DNA of 64,000 nucleotides from Pelosinus propionicus DSM 13327 (lineage in GTDB: Bacteria > Bacillota > Negativicutes > DSM-13327). Each line of letters starts with the position of its first letter. Position 1 is the first letter of the stretch. Location of the stretch: positions 1 through 64,000 of the forward strand of contig NZ_FOTS01000018.1 of assembly GCF_900114615.1 (NCBI RefSeq). Reading direction: 5' to 3'. Position numbers and translations under genes: made by a program. Below the pieces are notes generated by a model, which had not been told where the DNA came from, did no database searches, and saw only the letters and a program-made list of their open reading frames with translations. Below are positions 39,162 through 46,510 of the stretch, in pieces.

Positions 39162-40799
39162 CTATATTCTTGCTGCTTCAGACATAGGGGGAATAATCTG
39201 CTTCTTTCGCGACATAACACCTGGAAGATACAGAACTTGATCTTTACCCTCACTGCCAAATGCTTGCTTTAGTAAACCAACTGGCTGCCCGCTATACACC
39301 AAATGAGTACCTTCACTCAATATATCTGTGACCATTAATAAAACCATATCATAGTTTTCCTTCTGCCGCAGTACTTCCATACTTTGTTGCAGTTCTTTTT
39401 TTATGGATAGAACTTCCTCCGCATCCATAACAGATATTTGTCCAATCGTCATACGATAATCGCCAATTTGAAATTCCTTGATATCATTGGCAATAATATC
39501 AGCAGTTGACATACCTTTGATGCTAGCTCCTGCTTTTAATATGCTCATTCCAAATTCGTGAACATCTAATTGCGCAAGCGCAGCTAATTGCTTAGCAGTT
39601 CGCTGATCCTTCTCAGTACATGTTGGTGATTTAAATAGAACCGTATCAGATAAAATAGCCGCTAGTAATAAGCCTGCAAAATTGGACGGTATGGTTATAT
39701 TACGATGCCAGAACATATTCGCAACAATCGTAGCTGTGCAGCCAACAGGCTCATGCCGAATAAAGATTGGTTCACTCGTTTGTAAGCCTCCTAAACGATG
39801 ATGGTCAATGATTTCAATGATTTGTGCTTCCTCGATTCCTTCAACGGCCTGTCCGCTTTCATTATGATCTACAAGAATTACCTTAGTACGCTCCTGCACA
39901 ATCAATTTGTCACGATGAATTGCTCCGACTAACTTTCCATTTTCTACAACTGGATACACCCGATAATTTGTATCAGCAACTATTTTCTTGATATCAGTAA
40001 CTAAGTCTGTAGGTTTAAAGGAAATTACTTCTTTACGCATAACCATTTCTAAGGGAATACTTTGGTTGATTAAACGAGCGCAAGTATAGGTATCATGAGC
40101 CGATGCAATAACCATAATACCTAGTCCAGTTGCTTTTTGAATTACTTCCTCATCGACTTTAACATTTCCTGTAACCACCAGACAAGAGATACTACAATCT
40201 AAGCAGGTTAATTGTGCATTTTTACGATCCCCTACTAATACAATATCATTGGCACTAACAAATTTTTGTATTAAACTGTGACTTCCCGCTGCAATATGTA
40301 CTCTACCTGCAACTTTGCGTTCTAAGTTATCTCCGCAAATTAATGTACCTTCTAACGCCTTTAGTACACCGGTAAAATCTACACCTGCTTGGCTTAAATC
40401 CTGCATTTGTAATTCATCAAAATATAAGTTCGCTAAATCACCTACGGTTACAACGCCCATCATAAAACGTTTTTCATCAACGACAGGCACTGATTTGACC
40501 TTTAACTGTCTCATAATACGCCCTAAATCACGCAATGTATCTTTAGGTCCCGCCGTTACAACTTCAGATTGCATAATATCTTTGACCCTTGGATATAAAT
40601 CCGTAATCAATTCCGGTGGAGCAAAGCCTAGCGTTTCCAAAACATACTTTGTTTCGCTATTTATTTTTCCAACTCTGGCTGCTACAGCATTGACTCCTCT
40701 AACTTGCTGAAAATAAGCATAGCCAATTGCCGAGCATATGGAATCGGTGTCAGGATTGCGATGCCCTACAACATAAGTCGGTTTAGAAAGTTCTGTCAT
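39162..40799 (-). CDS. CBS/DRTGG-regulated family II (Mn) inorganic pyrophosphatase, 545 aa
   Basis: Hydrolyses pyrophosphate; the CBS domains let adenine nucleotides control activity. A DHH catalytic half contains GHRNPDTDS (about 12-20). An inserted regulatory part (about 70-300) carries two CBS domains around a DRTGG domain. The second catalytic half has VDHNE and IDHHRLGG, and the C-terminal DHHA2 domain ends PGVMSRKKQIIPP. The length (about 545 aa) matches the CBS-DRTGG subtype of Clostridia and Negativicutes. SD CTGGAGGACTA. Confidence 0.95.
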   Translation of the reverse strand: MTELSKPTYVVGHRNPDTDSICSAIGYAYFQQVRGVNAVAARVGKINSETKYVLETLGFAPPELITDLYPRVKDIMQSEVVTAGPKDTLRDLGRIMRQLKVKSVPVVDEKRFMMGVVTVGDLANLYFDELQMQDLSQAGVDFTGVLKALEGTLICGDNLERKVAGRVHIAAGSHSLIQKFVSANDIVLVGDRKNAQLTCLDCSISCLVVTGNVKVDEEVIQKATGLGIMVIASAHDTYTCARLINQSIPLEMVMRKEVISFKPTDLVTDIKKIVADTNYRVYPVVENGKLVGAIHRDKLIVQERTKVILVDHNESGQAVEGIEEAQIIEIIDHHRLGGLQTSEPIFIRHEPVGCTATIVANMFWHRNITIPSNFAGLLLAAILSDTVLFKSPTCTEKDQRTAKQLAALAQLDVHEFGMSILKAGASIKGMSTADIIANDIKEFQIGDYRMTIGQISVMDAEEVLSIKKELQQSMEVLRQKENYDMVLLMVTDILSEGTHLVYSGQPVGLLKQAFGSEGKDQVLYLPGVMSRKKQIIPPMSEAARI

Positions 40800-40893
40800 G
40801 ATTAGTCCTCCAGTGCTATTTCTTATATTGCTACAATTTTTCCACCTTATATTTTACCCTATTTATTGATAATTGAATAGCAAGTTACTAAAT

Positions 40894-40940
40894 AAAAAAT
40901 AGAAGGGTTTGCCGAGTAGTCAAATCCTTCTATTTTTATT
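40894..40940. terminator. bidirectional terminator overlapping the end of the TVP38 gene
   Basis: AAAAATAGAAGG and CCTTCTATTTTT, with TTTG/CAAA inside, pair around a short loop. The right arm contains the stop codon and last codons of the TVP38-family gene, so terminator and coding sequence overlap. Confidence 0.8.
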
Positions 40941-41585
40941 AAATAAATGATAGGCCAGCGGTGTAAGAAAAACAAATGCCACTAAAACAATTCCAAATAA
41001 AAAAGTGGTAGAAAATATATCCAAAAGTGAATAACCTAAAACATTGTAAGCAAAAGCTCCTGGAATCATCCCAAGAGTAGTTGCCAAGACATAGTCGCGA
41101 AAGCAAATTTTGGATAAACCAGCTAAGTAACTGACGGGATCATAAGGAAAAATAGGTACGATTCGCATAAATAGCATAGTACGAAAACCACTAGCTGCCA
41201 TTTTATCTTCAAACATTTGTAAATGAGAAAATTTACTTAGGTATTTTTGCATTTTTTCACGCCCTAATAAGCGAGCTAGCAGAAAGCACAAACTTGCCCC
41301 CATCACTCCACCTACTACAACATAAAAAGTCCCCCACCAAGGACCAAAAGCCAAGCCACCAGCTAATGTTAGAATTATGGCAGGAAACAACAACAGTGGT
41401 CTGATACTATACATAAAAATATAGATGATAGGCCCCCACCAGCCAAAAGACACTATTAGATTACGGATCGATTCAGGAGTCAGCCGGCTGACTCCTACAA
41501 CATGTGCAAATAATAAACCTAAAAAGACTAAAACTAATAAAAAACCAGCTTTCATGGCTGATTTCTTTTCACATAGCATCATCAT
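40920..41585 (-). CDS. TVP38/TMEM64 (VTT/DedA-like) membrane protein, 221 aa
   Basis: A polytopic inner-membrane protein of the VTT-domain family. About six hydrophobic segments; the conserved core FGPWWGTFYVVVGGVMGASLCF and the segment RIVPIFPYDPVSYLAGLS (proline-rich re-entrant loop) are family marks. Members act as lipid scramblases or in lipid and ion homeostasis; the exact role here is unknown. Several ATG codons stand at the start and the SD is poor, so the start is uncertain by a few residues. A 20-bp inverted repeat lies just upstream. Confidence 0.88.
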   Translation of the reverse strand: MMMLCEKKSAMKAGFLLVLVFLGLLFAHVVGVSRLTPESIRNLIVSFGWWGPIIYIFMYSIRPLLLFPAIILTLAGGLAFGPWWGTFYVVVGGVMGASLCFLLARLLGREKMQKYLSKFSHLQMFEDKMAASGFRTMLFMRIVPIFPYDPVSYLAGLSKICFRDYVLATTLGMIPGAFAYNVLGYSLLDIFSTTFLFGIVLVAFVFLTPLAYHLFNKNRRI

Positions 41586-41603
41586 TATTCCGTATAAACC
41601 TCA

Positions 41604-41665
41604 ATTATAGTAAGAATAAAGTTCTAATATCGACTTACAGATTATAACTTTATTCTTACTATAAT
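41604..41665. repeat. 20-bp perfect inverted repeat upstream of the TVP38 gene
   Basis: Arm 1 (41604-41623) and arm 2 (41646-41665) are exact reverse complements (ATTATAGTAAGAATAAAGTT), with 22 nt between. Each arm ends outward in a TATAAT-like box, so divergent promoters or an operator are possible. No T-run fits a terminator. Confidence 0.7.
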
Positions 41666-41740
41666 GTAAAGATAAAAATTTTTATAGCAAAACTCCCCTT
41701 ACTATACATATTATATTAAGTCAGAAAATGAGAAAGAGAT

Positions 41741-42358
41741 TTAAGCAGTTTGAGAACAAGGACCACACAATACATCCATCACATTGTAACCTTGCATCAT
41801 CCAGCCAGCAACTTGGCTTTTCATCTCTTCCATCCGCTGCATGATACCCAGTGAAGTTTCAGGATCACCATACACTTTCCACATCCCCTGGCAGGTATGG
41901 TCTTCTTTTCCCATGCCCATAAACCCCATAACATCTTTTAAAGGTATTCCCAATAAAATTCCCATTTCATGAGGGCACATCAATTGAAAACGTCCTTTAA
42001 AATATAGCAGAAGATCTTCTAAACTCATGCTTGTATGATAACCGAATCCTTCTAAAAAGCGTCGATTTTCTTCATCATTAACATAGCTGTTTAATAAATC
42101 TACACGATAAAAAAGTATTTTCATGCTATGGGGCTCATCTTTAAGTACCAGCCACTTCACATTACCATTTGCTAATAATGCTTCACCATATTGAAGCCAT
42201 ATTGTCTTCATAAACATTTTGGAGGAATCTATTAGATTAAGCAATGTACTTGGTTTTTCACCGTAAATTGTCGGGGCTAATTCCACCGCTAACCACTTAA
42301 AGAAAAAATCAGCATCATTCTTACTACCTTGAACTTGCAAAAATTCTTTCCAACACAT
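41741..42358 (-). CDS. DUF3793 family protein, 205 aa
   Basis: A soluble protein matching the DUF3793 pattern: LAPTIYGEKPSTLLNL near the N-terminus, NVKWLVLKDEPHSMKILFYR, and the middle FPHEMG-type segment seen here as CPHEMGILLGIPLKDVMGF. Known from iron and heme loci in anaerobic Firmicutes; activity unknown. It ends in a Cys pair (CGPC). Downstream of DUF2325 in the feo locus, so probably co-regulated with iron uptake. SD AAGGTGG. Confidence 0.85.
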   Translation of the reverse strand: MCWKEFLQVQGSKNDADFFFKWLAVELAPTIYGEKPSTLLNLIDSSKMFMKTIWLQYGEALLANGNVKWLVLKDEPHSMKILFYRVDLLNSYVNDEENRRFLEGFGYHTSMSLEDLLLYFKGRFQLMCPHEMGILLGIPLKDVMGFMGMGKEDHTCQGMWKVYGDPETSLGIMQRMEEMKSQVAGWMMQGYNVMDVLCGPCSQTA

Positions 42359-42391
42359 ATCTATACCACCTTGTAAAAATAATAATGCTGA

Positions 42392-42682
42392 TTAATTCAT
42401 GACACCTGCAGAAACTAGCTTTTCTTCAACGGATCCCCAAGAACGTTTGGCAAATACTAGTGGTACATCTTGTGCTTTTGCAACCGCTTTTACCATTTTC
42501 GCAGTATTGTGATTCACATAATCAGTTAAAACTAATACAAACTGGGTTTTCTTAGGGATGCTGATTTTATTTTGATTTGATACTCGCCTTCCATCGATAT
42601 GCGTCAATTTAGTGACTCCTAACGAATACAGATTTTTTTCAATAATCCCCAAGTAATCTGCTCCAATTACAACAATAGACAT
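42392..42682 (-). CDS. DUF2325 family protein, 96 aa
   Basis: A small Rossmann-like protein: IVVIGADYLGIIEKNL at the start, HIDGRR in the middle, and VLTDYVNHNTAKMVKAVAK. This matches DUF2325 proteins, which often sit with feo and other metal genes. Function unknown. SD GAGAGGGGATTTTAAT before ATG. It follows the FeoB-partner gene and a Fur-like box and precedes DUF3793. Confidence 0.88.
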   Translation of the reverse strand: MSIVVIGADYLGIIEKNLYSLGVTKLTHIDGRRVSNQNKISIPKKTQFVLVLTDYVNHNTAKMVKAVAKAQDVPLVFAKRSWGSVEEKLVSAGVMN

Positions 42683-42727
42683 ATTAAAATCCCCTCTCCA
42701 TTTTTTTATTATTCGCTATTTGTTATT

Positions 42728-42746
42728 GATTATCATTCTCATTAAT
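42728..42746. promoter_or_regulatory. Fur-like box before DUF2325
   Basis: GATTATCATTCTCATTAAT resembles the Fur consensus GATAATGATAATCATTATC. It lies 46 nt upstream of the DUF2325 start, which suggests that this gene pair has its own iron-controlled promoter. Confidence 0.55.
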
Positions 42747-42791
42747 TATTTAAAAAATAAAGTTAGCCAAAAGCTATCTTCATCCATTTAC

Positions 42792-42947
42792 TTATTTATC
42801 ATCATCTTTCTTATCAGTACATCCACACTCATTACAATTCTCTGAACTACAACATGATCCTCCTTTTCCAGTCACTTTTTTCCACACTGTTAAGGCAAAA
42901 TAACCTAAAGCCGCTGCACCAATAGTATATAGTATCAGATTTTCCAT
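42792..42947 (-). CDS. FeoB-associated Cys-rich membrane protein, 51 aa
   Basis: A tiny protein with one N-terminal helix (LILYTIGAAALGYFALTVW, about 4-22) followed by a cysteine-rich soluble tail with CC, C, C and C at about 32-43 and a charged end DKKDDDK. It matches the FeoB_associated family, encoded right after feoB in many Firmicutes. SD GGGAGGGG before ATG. Probably helps FeoB-mediated Fe(II) entry, perhaps by binding iron at the cytoplasmic side; this has not been shown for this protein. Confidence 0.88.
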   Translation of the reverse strand: MENLILYTIGAAALGYFALTVWKKVTGKGGSCCSSENCNECGCTDKKDDDK

Positions 42948-43049
42948 TTCAACCCCTCCCTTTTAGCATTGCTAAAACTAATATTGATAAGGTTTGGGTT
43001 TGCACTAATAGGGCTAGTGCAAACCAACAAACCAATACAAATTATTAAC

Positions 43050-45434
43050 CTAACTACCAAAACCTAGTAATTTACCACCTTGGTATACGATAAATGTTAC
43101 CACCCAAGCCAAAGCTGTCCCATAGAGCAAGCTGAATGCTGGCCATTTCCATGAATTAGTTTCTCTTTTCATTACTGCAAGAGCAGCTAAACACGGGGAA
43201 TATATTAAAACAAACACCATTAGACTATAAGCAACTAGCGGGTTTAAATTAGGATCTTGTGCTAGTGCATGTTTTAATGATTTAGAATTTTCATCTGTCT
43301 CTCCTAGACTATAAATGGTTCCCATTGTACTCAAGACTACTTCTTTGGCTGTGACTCCAGCAACGAGGCTCACACCAACTCGCCAGTCAAAACCAAGAGG
43401 CCGTATGGCAGGTTCAACAAATTTACCCAATTGTCCGGAATAACTTCGTTCAAGCTTTTCTCCCGTTTTTTCATTTTCCAAATGGGTCTTTTCTTCTTCT
43501 AAACCACTAGTAAGTTCAACATACTTTGCTGCACTGGCATATAACTCTGGATTTTCTGTTTCAATTAATTGTAATTTTTCTGTTTTCGCAGCATCAAGTT
43601 CTGCATACTCTGCACTATCTTCTTCTAATTCTGCTGTAGCTTCGTCAAATTCTGTATTAACATCTTGAATTTCACTAACCAAAGCTGTAAGTTGCTCATT
43701 TTGCTCAACATCTTCAATATTTAGCGGTGCTAATACATCTTCCCTAACTTGCTGCGTATAAGTTTCTTCAGCTTGTACTGTTAAAGCATCATAATCTTTA
43801 CTATACTCTACCTCACTAGGATAATTCGTCAAAAACCACATTAATATAGAAGCTGCTAAAATAATGGTCCCAGCTTTTTTCAAATATAAAGAACTACGTT
43901 CCCACATATGAAGAACTATACTTTTAATTGTAGGTATACGATATGGCGGTAATTCCATAACGAACGGTTCGCTTTCGCCTTTAAATAACGTTTTGCGATA
44001 AATACTCGCCATAATCATCAGCAATACGATTCCCAAAATATAAATTGAAAACAATACATTACCAGCTACACTTGGATCAAAAAAAGCCGCTATTAAAACG
44101 GTATACACCGGTAACTTTGCGCTACAGCTCATAAGAGGAGAAACTAATATGGTAATCATTCGATCTCTAGGGTTCTCCAGCATCCTAGAGCCCATAATTG
44201 CCGGTACACTACAACCAAATCCCAACAATAATGGAATAAAGGATTTACCATGCAAACCAAACTTACGCATCATTCTATCCATAATGAAAGCTGCTCTAGC
44301 CATATATCCCGTATCTTCTAATATGGATATTGCTAAAAACAGTAATATAATGCCAGGTACAAAGGTAAGAACTCCGCCTACACCCCCGATGATACCATCA
44401 ACAACTAGGGATTTCAAAGGACCATCCGACATAACACTTCCGATAAGTTCGCCCAGCTTGCCAAATGCATCTTCAATCCATCCAGAGGGAATATCACCAA
44501 TGGTAAATACTAAATTAAATACAACCCACATTAAACCAAAAAATATTGGTAACCCAAATAATCGATTTGTTAAAACTTTATCAATTTTATCTGAAGTCGT
44601 TATTGCATGCGCATCTCTAACATCTGCAATCTGCTGATATACTTTTCCTACAAATTGATAACGCTGACCGGCAACAAATAATTCGACATCTTCACCTAAT
44701 TTATGACTTAAATCAATCCTAATTTTATCACATTCATTAACAACAGAATCAGAACTTGATAATTTAATAAGCGATTTTTTTATATTCGCATCATTTTCTA
44801 ACAATTTCAATGCTAACCAACGCACAGGAAATTTGATTTCATTATGTAATGTTATTAATAAAGGTTCTAATTTTTTAATTGCCTCTTCAACATCATTTCC
44901 ATAGTCAAGCTTAAAACCATTGCTTTGTTTATTGCCGCTTGCTTCCGCAGCAGCCAGCAGCATTGCATCGGTTCCTTCATTGCGCACACCGATTGTACGC
45001 ACAACAGGGGTACCATTCAGGCACTGAGAAAGTTTGGAGTCATTAATTTTCACACCTAAATCTTCAGCTACATCTACCATATTTAATGCCAATAATAAAG
45101 GATGCTCTAGTTCTAAAAGTTGTACGGTTAAATACAAATTTCTTTCCAGATTAGATGCATCTAAAATATCAATTACCACATCGGGTTTATCATTTACGAT
45201 AAAATTTCGTGTTACAACCTCTTCTTGTGAATATGCGGTTAAACTATACGTTCCTGGTAAATCTATAATTGCAAATTCTTTATCACCTAAGTTTTTATAA
45301 CCCTCTTTTTTCTCAACTGTAACACCAGGATAATTCCCTACATGTTGACGTCCTCCTGTTACATTATTGAAGATCGTCGTTTTACCTGAATTCGGATTAC
45401 CAACTAACGCAGCCGTTATTTTTTTTCTTGTCAT
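43050..45434 (-). CDS. feoB: ferrous iron transporter FeoB, 794 aa
   Basis: A Fe(II) membrane transporter with an N-terminal G-protein domain: G1 GNPNSGKT (12-19), G3 DLPGTYSL, G4 NMVD. A cytoplasmic GDI domain and two Gate modules follow (GFGCSVPAIMGSRML; GVTAKEVVLSTMGT). Between transmembrane segments at about 545-665 is a long acidic coiled-coil insertion rich in Glu (AELEEDSAEYAELDAAK). The frame is open from a GTG at 45464, but the SD GGAAGGGG fits the ATG at 45434. Middle gene of the feo locus. Confidence 0.96.
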   Translation of the reverse strand: MTRKKITAALVGNPNSGKTTIFNNVTGGRQHVGNYPGVTVEKKEGYKNLGDKEFAIIDLPGTYSLTAYSQEEVVTRNFIVNDKPDVVIDILDASNLERNLYLTVQLLELEHPLLLALNMVDVAEDLGVKINDSKLSQCLNGTPVVRTIGVRNEGTDAMLLAAAEASGNKQSNGFKLDYGNDVEEAIKKLEPLLITLHNEIKFPVRWLALKLLENDANIKKSLIKLSSSDSVVNECDKIRIDLSHKLGEDVELFVAGQRYQFVGKVYQQIADVRDAHAITTSDKIDKVLTNRLFGLPIFFGLMWVVFNLVFTIGDIPSGWIEDAFGKLGELIGSVMSDGPLKSLVVDGIIGGVGGVLTFVPGIILLFLAISILEDTGYMARAAFIMDRMMRKFGLHGKSFIPLLLGFGCSVPAIMGSRMLENPRDRMITILVSPLMSCSAKLPVYTVLIAAFFDPSVAGNVLFSIYILGIVLLMIMASIYRKTLFKGESEPFVMELPPYRIPTIKSIVLHMWERSSLYLKKAGTIILAASILMWFLTNYPSEVEYSKDYDALTVQAEETYTQQVREDVLAPLNIEDVEQNEQLTALVSEIQDVNTEFDEATAELEEDSAEYAELDAAKTEKLQLIETENPELYASAAKYVELTSGLEEEKTHLENEKTGEKLERSYSGQLGKFVEPAIRPLGFDWRVGVSLVAGVTAKEVVLSTMGTIYSLGETDENSKSLKHALAQDPNLNPLVAYSLMVFVLIYSPCLAALAVMKRETNSWKWPAFSLLYGTALAWVVTFIVYQGGKLLGFGS

Positions 45435-45479
45435 CCTCATGCCCCTTCCAATCCAACACTTCAAACACTAAACTATTAA

Positions 45480-45498
45480 GAATTAATTCTCATTATCA
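45480..45498. promoter_or_regulatory. Fur-like box between feoA and feoB
   Basis: On minus GATAATGAGAATTAATTC, a fair match to the Fur consensus, in the 79-nt gap before feoB. A second iron-controlled start for feoB is possible. Confidence 0.45.
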
Positions 45499-45513
45499 CT
45501 TATAATATGTATA

Positions 45514-45726
45514 TTAGCTCACGTGAATTTGATGAGCTAAATATTTTTCTAACATCACCCTAGCACTACCTACTTTTAGCAATAAGGTTCCATTTATAGA
45601 ATTTAATATTTCTATAGGACATCCAGGGAAAAGCCCCATGTTTACCATGCGCATACGTATTTCACAAGAACAAGAAAAATCTTTAATTATACATTTTTGT
45701 CCTATTCGAGCAAATACCAATGGCAT
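45514..45726 (-). CDS. feoA: FeoA domain protein (second copy), 70 aa
   Basis: A small SH3-like protein of the FeoA family that supports FeoB: MRMVNMGLFPGCPIEIL and a C-terminal SARVMLEKYLAHQI. It differs clearly from the first copy upstream. The ATG at 45726 has the SD AAAGGGAG at proper distance; the longer ORF starts on top of it. Twenty nt after the first feoA. Confidence 0.9.
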   Translation of the reverse strand: MPLVFARIGQKCIIKDFSCSCEIRMRMVNMGLFPGCPIEILNSINGTLLLKVGSARVMLEKYLAHQIHVS

Positions 45727-45745
45727 TCTAAACATCTCCCTTTGC

Positions 45746-45976
45746 TTAAGCCGTTTCCATCTCTATCATTTCCGCTTCTTTTTTTCGTAAAGAAAGATTA
45801 AAGCCTTTTACCTTGACTTCCATCGGATCTCCTAAAGGTGCATATTTCTGCACTTCAATTACAGCACCAGCAACAACACCCATATCAATAATACGTCTTT
45901 TAATCATACTATTGCCTGTTACTTTTTTAACGGTTCCTTTTTCTCCCGGTAATAACTCGCTTAGAACCTTGCTCAT
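45746..45976 (-). CDS. feoA: FeoA domain protein (first copy), 76 aa
   Basis: The FeoA fold is visible as LLPGEKGTVKKV, IKRRIIDMGVVAGAVIEVQKYAPLGDP and a C-terminal LSLRKKEAEMIEM. Head of the feo operon. The ATG at 45976 follows AAAGGAGAG; the longer ORF to 46015 has no SD and would cover the Fur-like box. Two feoA genes before feoB are common in Firmicutes. Confidence 0.93.
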   Translation of the reverse strand: MSKVLSELLPGEKGTVKKVTGNSMIKRRIIDMGVVAGAVIEVQKYAPLGDPMEVKVKGFNLSLRKKEAEMIEMETA

Positions 45977-46000
45977 ATTGTACTCTCCTTTCCAAGAAAT

Positions 46001-46019
46001 GATACCAATTATCATTATC
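46001..46019. promoter_or_regulatory. Fur box of the feo operon
   Basis: GATACCAATTATCATTATC is a good match to the Fur box. It lies just downstream of the -10 of the feo promoter, across the transcription start, the classical place for iron repression. Confidence 0.7.
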
Positions 46020-46031
46020 GTGCTTGCATAT

Positions 46032-46061
46032 ATATTACCTGAAATCAGGTGTAACTGTCAA
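46032..46061 (-). promoter_or_regulatory. feo promoter with a palindromic operator in its spacer
   Basis: On minus: TTGACA (46056-46061), 18 nt, TAATAT (46032-46037). The spacer holds the perfect palindrome ACCTGA-NN-TCAGGT (46037-46050), which touches the -10. This is not a Fur box. A second repressor, perhaps of the DtxR/MntR kind, would fit, but that is a guess. Confidence 0.75.
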
Positions 46062-46174
46062 GCATTCATATTGTTTTTGTACCATTAATTTCATGTGAAT
46101 TGAAACTGTTTTTTGTTTAATATATAAGGTGCAGCTCAGCGATACTCGTTAGTAAGGGTTTATTTTAGCGCAGT

Positions 46175-46211
46175 AAAAAAAATAAAGAGAGAAGGTCAAA
46201 AACCTTCTCTC
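46175..46211 (-). terminator. terminator of the paired-end RNA
   Basis: GAGAGAAGGT (46187-46196) and ACCTTCTCTC (46202-46211) pair perfectly. On minus a T-rich tract (TTTATTTTTTTT) follows. It ends the transcript that starts near 46455. Confidence 0.8.
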
Positions 46212-46455
46212 AAAAAGCAACCATCCTTACATTGGGTCTCACTTAAAAACAAATCGCAATATCAACCTTTCAGAACGAACTACTTCTTTTATTAAACTTA
46301 CTACCAAAAGTAACTCTTAAAAATCTCATCGAACATTTTCAAAAATTTAAAAACAAAAAACACTCTACCTCAAACCGACTAATTGACTGCCAAGACTGGG
46401 AACCTGGATTCCAATACTCTTTGCATTACCTAAGTCACTTGTAAGGATGGTGCTT
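46212..46455 (-). ncRNA. candidate non-coding RNA with paired ends (about 245 nt)
   Basis: On minus the 5' end CCATCCTTAC (46441-46450) pairs perfectly with the 3' end GTAAGGATGG (46221-46230), and GCA/TGC extends the stem after a bulge. T5 directly follows the 3' arm, then a strong terminator. The promoter at 46462-46490 would start transcription within a few bases of the 5' arm. Near the 5' end a local hairpin GGAA-N6-TTCC is visible; the middle is T-rich with little clear structure. A 6S RNA (rod-like, paired ends) is possible, but I cannot confirm the family. Confidence 0.55.
46301..46363 (-). CDS. possible 20-aa amphipathic peptide inside the paired-end RNA
   Basis: A GTG preceded by GAGGTAGA opens a 20-codon frame ending in TAG. 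The product MFFVFKFLKMFDEIFKSYFW alternates bulky hydrophobic and charged residues like a membrane-active amphipathic helix. The SD spacing is short and the stretch is T-rich, which favours Phe codons by chance. Kept only as a low-confidence possibility (small toxin or dual-function RNA). Confidence 0.15.
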   Translation of the reverse strand: MFFVFKFLKMFDEIFKSYFW

Positions 46456-46461
46456 GACTAA

Positions 46462-46490
46462 ATAATAACATAATCATTCTAAATTAGCAA
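46462..46490 (-). promoter_or_regulatory. promoter of the paired-end RNA
   Basis: On minus: TTGCTA (46485-46490), 17 nt, TATTAT (46462-46467). The predicted start is at the outer base of the RNA's closing stem, which supports both the promoter and the RNA. Confidence 0.55.
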
Positions 46491-46510
46491 GTTTTTTTGA
46501 CAGGAAATTT

